Positions 1 to 5,011 of a stretch of 5,844 nucleotides of DNA are shown here, piece after piece. The DNA is taken from contig JBEBBW010000059.1 in NCBI GenBank assembly GCA_041158165.1, forward strand, positions 1 through 5,844. The letters run 5' to 3'. Each line of letters starts with the position of its first letter. Within the stretch, counting starts at the first letter, position 1. The position numbers and the translations under genes were made by a program. The notes beneath the pieces were generated by a model, which was not told where the DNA came from, did no database searches, and saw nothing but the letters and a program-made list of their open reading frames with translations. This stretch comes from TMED14 sp041158165. Lineage in GTDB: Bacteria; Bacteroidota; Bacteroidia; Flavobacteriales; Schleiferiaceae.

Positions 1-18
1 TTTGAAGAGGTGAAGTAA
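1..18 (+). CDS. Possible C-terminal end of an upstream gene (partial)
   Basis: Frame 1 reads F-E-E-V-K and then TAA at 16-18. A plus-strand gene ending here would lie about 19 bases before the hairpin terminator at 38-55, which is normal spacing. The other two plus-strand frames also stop within the first 13 bases, so the frame cannot be proven from five codons. The choice rests on the charged tail and the fit to the terminator. No function can be assigned. Confidence 0.35.
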   Translation, partial: FEEVK

Positions 19-28
19 GCCTCGGTTC

Positions 29-64
29 AAAAAAAAGGCCGCCCTTCGGGGCGGCTTTTTTTTT
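29..64. terminator. Bidirectional rho-independent terminator
   Basis: A perfect 7-bp G+C stem (38-44 pairing with 49-55) closes a TTCG loop. It is flanked by eight A residues (29-36) on the left and nine T residues (56-64) on the right, so an RNA from either strand forms a hairpin followed by a U-tract. Read on the plus strand the loop is C(UUCG)G, a known extra-stable tetraloop; on the minus strand it is C(CGAA)G, which is less special. It lies between a probable plus-strand gene end at 18 and the glycosyltransferase stop at 80, as expected for a shared terminator of convergent genes. Confidence 0.93.
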
Positions 65-79
65 GCTCGTTGCTAGTTC

Positions 80-799
80 CTAGCGACTCCTAAACGCCCC
101 GTACTTGAGGATGCAGTAAATCGCGCGCACGCCGTCCTTCCAGCCGATCTTTTTGCCTTCTTCAAAGGTGCGGCCGTAGTAGCTGATGCCTACCTCGTAA
201 ATGCGCACTTTGGGTACACGGGCGATTTTGGCGGTGACCTCGGGCTCAAATCCGAAGCGGTTTTCGCGCAAGTTCAGCGACTGAATGAGGTCGCGGCGAA
301 AGAGCTTGTAGCAGGTCTCCATGTCGGTCAGGTTCAGGTTGGTGAACATGTTCGACAGAAAGGTCAAGAACTTGTTGCCAATCGAATGCCAGAAGAACAG
401 AATGCGGTGGGCATTGCCCCCCATAAACCGAGATCCGAAGACCACGTCGGCATGGCCGTCAACGACCGGCTGCAGCAGCGCCGTGTATTCGTTGGGGTCG
501 TACTCGAGGTCGGCATCCTGAATGATCACGTAGTCGCCCGTGGCCATGGCGATGCCCGTGTGCAAGGCGGCGCCTTTGCCTTTGTTGACCTCGTGCTTGC
601 GGTAGGTAAGCGGGAGCGAAGGGTTGGCCGAAGCATAGCGCTCAATCGCTTCTTCGGTGGCGTCCTTGCTGCAGTCGTTGACAACGATGAGTTCCTTAGT
701 CCAGCCGTCGGGAAGGCGGGCGTCGCGGACTTTGTCCAAGATGAGGTGGATGGTCGCGGCTTCGTTGTAAGCCGGCATGACGATGCTGAGTACGGGCAT
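80..799 (-). CDS. Family 2 glycosyltransferase, dolichyl/polyprenyl-phosphate mannosyltransferase-like
   Basis: This is a GT-A fold glycosyltransferase of the DPM1/DPG-synthase type, 239 aa from the ATG. It probably moves a sugar from a nucleotide sugar to a polyprenyl phosphate at the cytoplasmic membrane face. Visible motifs are the N-terminal strand with PAYNE (9-13), VVNDCSKDAT (39-48), NKGKGAAL (72-79), the metal-binding DAD in QDADLEYDP (94-102) and GSRF in the middle. A KDGVRA motif near the C-terminus is also typical of these enzymes. There is no transmembrane helix, so it is the catalytic domain only, lacking the membrane domain of the DPM/GtrB-type fusions. A TTG at 808 would add three residues, but that TTG lies inside a likely promoter box, so the ATG at 799 is preferred. 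The gene stands alone, facing a terminator at its 3' end and divergent from corA. The fold is certain; donor and acceptor are not visible. Confidence 0.93.
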   Translation of the reverse strand: MPVLSIVMPAYNEAATIHLILDKVRDARLPDGWTKELIVVNDCSKDATEEAIERYASANPSLPLTYRKHEVNKGKGAALHTGIAMATGDYVIIQDADLEYDPNEYTALLQPVVDGHADVVFGSRFMGGNAHRILFFWHSIGNKFLTFLSNMFTNLNLTDMETCYKLFRRDLIQSLNLRENRFGFEPEVTAKIARVPKVRIYEVGISYYGRTFEEGKKIGWKDGVRAIYCILKYGAFRSR

Positions 800-837
800 A
801 GGGCGCAAAAGTACGGACTTCAGCGTACCTTCATTTC
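800..837. promoter_or_regulatory. Divergent intergenic region between the glycosyltransferase and corA
   Basis: Only 38 bases separate the two divergent ATG codons. Both promoters must either overlap here or extend into the neighbouring coding sequence. The minus-strand side carries TACTTTTG. On the corA side the best match is TACCTTCA at 826-833, a poor fit to TAnnTTTG and only 4 bases before the corA ATG. Neither gene has a Shine-Dalgarno sequence, which is usual in Bacteroidota. No inverted repeat that could serve as an operator was seen. Confidence 0.5.
806..813 (-). promoter_or_regulatory. Candidate Bacteroidota -7 promoter box for the glycosyltransferase
   Basis: The minus strand reads TACTTTTG, an exact match to the Bacteroidota sigma factor -7 consensus TAnnTTTG, and ends 6 bases before the ATG at 799. 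With usual spacing, transcription would begin at or within a base or two of the ATG, giving a leaderless or nearly leaderless mRNA. No TTG/TTTG -33 element is visible 17-23 bases upstream, so the match is only half supported and could be chance. Confidence 0.35.
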
Positions 838-1803
838 ATGATCCACGTACTTGATTATGGAGCGCCAAAAGCAGCGCGGACTTCAGAAGCAGAAATTCCG
901 AGCGTGCCGGCCCTTCAGGGTCCTGAGGCGGTCCGCTGGATAATGCTCCAGACGCCGGTACAGGACTCCTGGATTCGCACGGCTGTTGCGGAATGGGGCT
1001 TTCACCCCCACGTGGCGACCGACCTGCTCGATACCGAGGCACGTGCCAATTTTGAAGAGTATCCCGACCAAATTTATGTGGACGTTCACGCGCTGGCTGC
1101 TACCAAAATCGATCGACTTCATTTTGAGCAAGTGGGCCTCGTAATGCATGCCCATGGGGTCGTGTCGGTGCACCACGGCGGACTGTTTGACGGCGTCGTG
1201 GAGCGCATCGAGACGAGCCGAGGCTTGATTCGCAGCAAGGGTCCCGACTACCTTTTTGTGCGCCTATTGGAATCGGTACTCAAGCCCTACGAGGCTTTTT
1301 TTGAGCAGCTTGAGGCCTCGCTGGACGAACTGGAATCCGAAGTGGTCCACCGTCCAAGCCAGCGCATCGTGGTTAAAATCCTCAAGGTGAAGCGGCAATT
1401 GAGCGTGCTTCGCCGCCATGTAACCCCGCTGCGCGACGTGCTCAGTAGCCTTGAGGCCTCCACGCATCCGCTTATTAAACGGGAAAATCGGCCGTACGTG
1501 CGCGACGTGCGCAGCAAAGTTCAGGCTATTTATGAGCGTTTGGACGCGCAGCGGAGTTTGCTGGAATCGCTCGAGAGTTTGTACCTGTCGTCGGTAGGCC
1601 AGCGAACCAACGACGTAATGCGCATCCTTACGGTGTTTTCGGCGGTATTTATGCCGCTGACCTTTATCGTCGGCGTGTACGGAATGAACTTTGAATGGAT
1701 GCCAGAGCTCACGTGGCCCTGGGGTTACCCGACGGTACTCGGCCTTATGGCCCTTATTGCGGGGTCGATGGTTCTGTGGATGCGCCAGAAGAAGTTCTGG
1801 TAA
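838..1803 (+). CDS. corA: CorA-family magnesium/cobalt transport protein
   Basis: CorA proteins are homopentameric inner-membrane channels for Mg2+ (also Co2+ and Ni2+), with a large cytoplasmic funnel and two C-terminal helices per subunit. This one is 321 aa, the usual length. The N-terminal funnel domain includes the segment ending FEEYPDQIYVDVHAL (about 73-87). A long charged helical stretch (about 150-255) corresponds to the stalk helix. TM1 is about 263-281 and ends directly in the signature Y-GMN-F (GMN at 282-284). The periplasmic loop MPEL (288-291) follows, then TM2 (about 297-316) and the basic tail RQKKFW. These hallmarks make the family secure; the transported ion is inferred. 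The start is the ATG at 838, 38 bases from the divergent glycosyltransferase. The last 50 bases overlap the 3' end of nhaC on the other strand. No terminator follows the stop codon. Confidence 0.96.
   Translation: MIHVLDYGAPKAARTSEAEIPSVPALQGPEAVRWIMLQTPVQDSWIRTAVAEWGFHPHVATDLLDTEARANFEEYPDQIYVDVHALAATKIDRLHFEQVGLVMHAHGVVSVHHGGLFDGVVERIETSRGLIRSKGPDYLFVRLLESVLKPYEAFFEQLEASLDELESEVVHRPSQRIVVKILKVKRQLSVLRRHVTPLRDVLSSLEASTHPLIKRENRPYVRDVRSKVQAIYERLDAQRSLLESLESLYLSSVGQRTNDVMRILTVFSAVFMPLTFIVGVYGMNFEWMPELTWPWGYPTVLGLMALIAGSMVLWMRQKKFW
1754..1803. other. 50-base tail-to-tail overlap of corA and nhaC
   Basis: The nhaC stop (TAA on the minus strand, 1756-1754) lies inside corA, and the corA stop (TAA, 1801-1803) lies inside nhaC. 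The shared stretch encodes the second half of CorA TM2 plus its basic tail on one strand and the last 16 residues of NhaC on the other. That NhaC end is rich in Ser, Thr, Gly and Pro. No hairpin plus T-tract was seen in or near the overlap, so each transcript probably runs into the other gene as antisense RNA. Confidence 0.9.
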
Positions 1804-3184
1804 TCGTCCAGCCCGTGGCCGCCAGCAGCATGCTCACGAGCGGACTCATCCAATTGAAAATGGCGTACATAAAGTACTCGCCGGTGGCCACGCCCAGCAC
1901 GCTAGACTGGTAGGCGCCACAGGTATTCCAGGGAACAAGCGCCGAGGTAACCGTGCCGGAGTCTTCTAGGGCACGAGAGAGGTTTTCGGGCTTGAGTCCG
2001 CGGGCCTCATAGGCCTTCTTGAACATGCGGCCCGGAACCACAATGGCGAGGTACTGGTCCGACGCGGTGAGGTTGAGAAGGCCACAGGATGCCAAGGTGG
2101 CACCGATGAGGCCAGCGGTGCCCTTGGCGATGCGCAACAGGCCTTCGGTCAGGGTGGCCAAGAAGCCAGCGGCGTCCATGATGCCGCCAAAGGTGAGGGC
2201 ACACAGAATAAGCCAAACGGTTCCGAGCATGCCCGCCATGCCTTTGCCTTTGAGGAGCTCCGCGAGCATGGGGTGGTCGATTTGGATTTGGGTGCTTCCG
2301 TACATCGACTGCATGATGCCCTCGTACCACGCCGAAGGTCCGCTGTGGCCCGCAATTTCGCTAATGATGTGGGGCTGCACCCATAGAGCGGCAACCGCTC
2401 CGGCAAGGGTTCCGATGCCCATGGCGGCCAGCGCGTCGACTCGGCGCGCAATCAGCACGATGCTTGTGACAGGAATGAGCAGCAGCCAAAGGCTTATGGT
2501 GAATTTTTGGCTTAGGAGTTCTGAAATGCTTCCGACCTGAGCGAGGTCGCCCGCGTCGCTGGCCGAGAGCCCTTTGATGCCAAACACCGTAAGCGCAACG
2601 AGAATTGCGGGTCCAGAGGTCCACAGCATGTGGCGAATGTGGTCCATGAGTTCGGCCCCGGCCATGGCCGCTGCAATGTTGGTGGTGTCGCTGACCGGAG
2701 ACATTTTGTCGCCAAAGTAGGCGCCCGAAACCACGGCGCCTGCGATCCAGCCCGGAGCGAGTCCGAGGGACTGCCCAATGCCCATCAACGCGATCCCCAC
2801 GGTGGCCGACGTGGACCATGAGGATCCGGTTGCCAGGCTCACCAAGGCGCTAAGCACGGCAGCCGCCAGCAAAAAGGTCTTGGGCGTAAGCAGCTTAAGG
2901 CCATAGACAATCAGGGTGGGGATGATGCCGCTCACCATCCAGGTACCGGCCAGCGCACCCACCATCAGCAGAATCAAGATGGCTTTGGTCGAATCTGAAA
3001 TGGTGCCCTGAACACCGTGCCAAATAAGGCTTTTGCGGTCCTTGGGGGCAAGCATCGCGGCAATTCCCGCCGAAGCTAAAAGAATGAGTTGGTTGCTGCC
3101 TTCGAGGCTGCGGTCACCATACACCTGAACGTTGACGACGAGCGCGGCGACCAAAAAAAGGAGGGGAGTAAGGGCGCGAACCAT
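1754..3184 (-). CDS. nhaC: NhaC-family Na+/H+ antiporter
   Basis: This is a polytopic inner-membrane ion/proton antiporter (NhaC family; some relatives such as MleN exchange malate and lactate), 476 aa from the ATG, the usual length. Conserved stretches of the family are ATGSSWSTSATVG (118-130), GAYFGDKMSPVSDTTNIA (154-171), TASDQYL (373-379) and LEDSGTVTSALVPWNTCG (406-423). About ten to twelve hydrophobic segments cover most of the chain, with a polar loop near 275-312. It probably exports Na+ for H+ entry; substrate is inferred from family only. A TTG nine bases upstream could add three residues, but the ATG at 3184 leads directly into the first membrane helix and is preferred. It follows maf by 32 bases with no obvious promoter or terminator, so it is likely the last gene of the operon. 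The final 16 residues are hydrophilic and antisense to corA. Confidence 0.95.
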   Translation of the reverse strand: MVRALTPLLFLVAALVVNVQVYGDRSLEGSNQLILLASAGIAAMLAPKDRKSLIWHGVQGTISDSTKAILILLMVGALAGTWMVSGIIPTLIVYGLKLLTPKTFLLAAAVLSALVSLATGSSWSTSATVGIALMGIGQSLGLAPGWIAGAVVSGAYFGDKMSPVSDTTNIAAAMAGAELMDHIRHMLWTSGPAILVALTVFGIKGLSASDAGDLAQVGSISELLSQKFTISLWLLLIPVTSIVLIARRVDALAAMGIGTLAGAVAALWVQPHIISEIAGHSGPSAWYEGIMQSMYGSTQIQIDHPMLAELLKGKGMAGMLGTVWLILCALTFGGIMDAAGFLATLTEGLLRIAKGTAGLIGATLASCGLLNLTASDQYLAIVVPGRMFKKAYEARGLKPENLSRALEDSGTVTSALVPWNTCGAYQSSVLGVATGEYFMYAIFNWMSPLVSMLLAATGWTITRTSSGASTEPSTPQ

Positions 3185-3216
3185 GGGCTGCAATATCGGG
3201 ATAATCGCTTAAAACC
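3185..3216 (-). other. Short maf-nhaC spacer
   Basis: Thirty-two bases lie between the maf stop and the nhaC ATG. There is no hairpin terminator, no TAnnTTTG box and no Shine-Dalgarno sequence. The absence of signals supports read-through from maf into nhaC, but does not exclude a weak internal promoter within maf. Confidence 0.6.
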
Positions 3217-3813
3217 TCAGGCCTTGGCGAGCCAGGGCTCCAGTGCGCGCACGACCGTGTCGAGCGGCAGCCCTTTGACGTTGTCAAAGGTACCTGAAAT
3301 GCGTTCAATGCCGAGCTGGCCAAACCACTCTTGGGCGCCGTAAGCCCCAGCCTTGTCGAGGGGCTGGAAGGTGTGCACGTAGTAGCGTATGAAGGCGTCG
3401 TCTACGGCGTGGAACGTAACCTCGGCCACTGACTCGTACTGCGACCAGGTATGTCCGTCTGTGGCACAGACGGCGGTGATGACTTTGTGCGTCTGCCCGC
3501 GAAGCGTTTGAAGCATTTCCACGGCGTGGTCAAGGTCTCGGGGTTTGCCAAAGCGACGCCCTTGGTACCAGACCTCGGTGTCGGCCGTGAGGAGAACCTC
3601 ATCCGACACTTTGCCGGGGAGCAGTGCCTCAGCTTTGGCTCGGGCTACATAGCGCACCGTTTCGAGGTCGCTGAGGTGCTCGGGCGCCGATTCGTCGGCA
3701 TCGCTTGTGCGCACCGTGTAGGGAATTCCCAGCACCGCCAGCAGTTCGCGGCGGCGGGGTGAACCGCTGCCCAGCACCAGGCGGCCGTTTAGGGCGTAGG
3801 GTAGCGCGATCAC
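3217..3813 (-). CDS. maf: Maf-family nucleoside triphosphate pyrophosphatase (probable dTTP/UTP type)
   Basis: Maf proteins are cytoplasmic house-cleaning enzymes that hydrolyse non-canonical or surplus nucleoside triphosphates to monophosphates and pyrophosphate. This one is 198 aa from the preferred start. It shows the phosphate-binding motif LGSGSPRRRELL (14-25), the catalytic Asp region LTADTEVW (75-82, D78) followed by FGKP (88-91), DKAGAYGAQ (153-161) and NVKGLPL (178-184). The DKAGAYGxQ form resembles YhdE-type dTTP/UTP pyrophosphatases rather than the YceF type (m7GTP), which has AGSFxSEG at this place; this subtype is an inference. Two GTG codons could start it: 3840 (207 aa) or 3813. 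The latter overlaps the upstream TGA as GTGA, copies the junctions of the two genes before it, and gives a normal N-terminus, so it is chosen. It is translationally coupled to the KdsC-like gene. Confidence 0.95.
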   Translation of the reverse strand: MIALPYALNGRLVLGSGSPRRRELLAVLGIPYTVRTSDADESAPEHLSDLETVRYVARAKAEALLPGKVSDEVLLTADTEVWYQGRRFGKPRDLDHAVEMLQTLRGQTHKVITAVCATDGHTWSQYESVAEVTFHAVDDAFIRYYVHTFQPLDKAGAYGAQEWFGQLGIERISGTFDNVKGLPLDTVVRALEPWLAKA

Positions 3814-4328
3814 CAGTTGCGGAATTCTTCGAGGTTCCACTTGCCCTGAGCGCGCAGCACCTGCTCGATAACCTCCCTCACGCAGCCTTTGCCTCCGTCG
3901 AGCGGCGAAATGTAGTCAACGATGGCCCGGATTTCGGGCGCGGAATCGTGGGGGCAGCAGGACAGCCCGGCGCGCTGAAGCACTTCGGTGTCGGGCAAGT
4001 CGTCGCCCATGTAGAGTACCTCTTCGTCGCGCAGGTCGTACATCGCCAACCACTCTTCGTAGGCCTCAATTTTGTGGCGTGCGCCCAGCCAGACATCCTG
4101 GATCCCCAATGTTTTCAGACGTTCTTTCACGGTTTCGGACTTGCCGCCTGTGATGACAGCGAGCTGCAAGCCTTGGCGCGCCGCCACTTGAATGGCGTAG
4201 CCGTCTTTACTGTGAAACGTTCGAATGGGTTCTTGTCCCGGCAAGAGCTGCACGGTTCCGTCGGTGAATACGCCGTCGACGTCAAAGGCCAGGGCTTTGA
4301 TGTGGGCCAGTTTGGTCTTGTAGTTCAT
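3810..4328 (-). CDS. kdsC: KdsC-family HAD phosphatase (3-deoxy-D-manno-octulosonate 8-phosphate phosphatase)
   Basis: This is a 172-aa cap-less (C0) HAD phosphatase, the usual KdsC/YrbI length. Family members work as cytoplasmic tetramers and remove phosphate from Kdo-8-P to give Kdo for the LPS inner core. All four HAD motifs are present: DVDGVFTDG (16-24, nucleophile D16 and acid/base D18), the Thr of VITGGKS (T60), the Lys at about K86, and GDDLPD (108-113, metal-binding Asp residues). The C-terminal GGKGCVRE (145-152) matches the tail that closes the neighbouring active site in KdsC. Its ATG (4328-4326) overlaps the stop of the DUF2520 gene as ATGA, and its own TGA overlaps the GTG of maf. 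Related HAD enzymes act on 2-keto-3-deoxynononate or are fused to CMP-sialate synthases, so Kdo-8-P is the likely but unproven substrate. No other Kdo gene is in the window. Confidence 0.92.
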   Translation of the reverse strand: MNYKTKLAHIKALAFDVDGVFTDGTVQLLPGQEPIRTFHSKDGYAIQVAARQGLQLAVITGGKSETVKERLKTLGIQDVWLGARHKIEAYEEWLAMYDLRDEEVLYMGDDLPDTEVLQRAGLSCCPHDSAPEIRAIVDYISPLDGGKGCVREVIEQVLRAQGKWNLEEFRNW

Positions 4329-5011
4329 GCTTGGGTTCGCTGGATGGATTCGCTCAGCGCGCGGTAAATGGGGCGGAGTTCTTCAGGGAGCATCGCCAGG
4401 TGGTGTTCGAGGGTCGGCTGGTCGCCCCGGGCCGCAGGCCCGGTTTGGAGCCATCGGGCGTCGCCCGAGGCCGCGGTTTCGACGGTAGTGCGGAGCATGT
4501 TCGCGTAGGTGGAGGGGTCGAGGGCGGACGCCCGGCAGTATTCCTGGAGCAGCGCCACGACGTGGTTGCTGAAGTTGTTGGCGAACACAGCCCCGAGGTG
4601 GTAGCGTGCGCGTTCCGACGAATCGGTCCAGCGGGGCTCCGGGCATCCGAGGTCCGAGGCAAGGGAGTGTATAGCCGTGCGCACCGAGTCCTGGGCAGCT
4701 TCAGCAAACACCGGTACCTCGGTCCAGCGAACGGCCGCTCGAAACGAAACCATGGGGTAAAACACGCCTTTGCTTCCAGGCCCCAAGACCTCAAGGGGTA
4801 CGGCGCCCGCACAATGCAGTACGGCAGCAGGAGCTTCCGCGAGCATCGCCGCAACCCTCGGAAGGGCGGCGTCGGGAACGCAGAGCAGCACTACGTCCTC
4901 AGCGCTCAAATTGGGAATTCCTTCAAAGCTGCGCCCCGAATGCCATTGGGCTTCGGGAAGGGCCGAAGTGAGCGCCGTACCAACGCGACCGTGGCCGACG
5001 ACGTGCCTCAT
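4325..5011 (-). CDS. DUF2520 / Rossmann-like NAD(P)-binding protein of unknown function
   Basis: This is a 228-aa protein with an N-terminal dinucleotide-binding fold, GHGRVG (6-11) being the GxGxxG loop, and a C-terminal helical DUF2520 domain. The latter is marked by HLGAVFANNFSNH (138-150) and TGPAARGD (190-197), both strongly conserved in this family. The architecture resembles ProC, F420-dependent NADP reductase and 6-phosphogluconate-type dehydrogenases, so an NAD(P)-dependent dehydrogenase role is plausible, but no substrate is known. The chain is somewhat short: the first strand before GHGRVG has only about five residues, and the stretch after it (about 17-36) is trimmed. The open frame extends upstream to 5167, but those 52 residues are out-of-frame read-through of the ccmF end. 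The ATG at 5011 overlaps the ccmF stop as ATGA and leads directly into the nucleotide fold, so it is taken as the start. It is coupled to both neighbours. Confidence 0.9.
   Translation of the reverse strand: MRHVVGHGRVGTALTSALPEAQWHSGRSFEGIPNLSAEDVVLLCVPDAALPRVAAMLAEAPAAVLHCAGAVPLEVLGPGSKGVFYPMVSFRAAVRWTEVPVFAEAAQDSVRTAIHSLASDLGCPEPRWTDSSERARYHLGAVFANNFSNHVVALLQEYCRASALDPSTYANMLRTTVETAASGDARWLQTGPAARGDQPTLEHHLAMLPEELRPIYRALSESIQRTQA

Noticed and set aside
826..833. TACCTTCA as a corA -7 promoter box
   Set aside because: It differs from TAnnTTTG at the last two informative bases and has no -33 partner, so it is not listed as a promoter.
386..841. 151-codon plus-strand open frame opposite the glycosyltransferase
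   Set aside because: It is antisense to a clear GT2 gene, shows no recognisable domain, and its length is explained by the G+C-rich third positions of the real gene.
1804..1860. Possible corA terminator downstream of the stop codon
   Set aside because: There are short palindromes such as GCATGC, but no stable G+C stem followed by a T-tract. The region is also coding for nhaC on the other strand.
3705..4367. 220-codon plus-strand open frame opposite kdsC
   Set aside because: It is the mirror of a complete HAD phosphatase with all four motifs; there is no independent evidence of coding.
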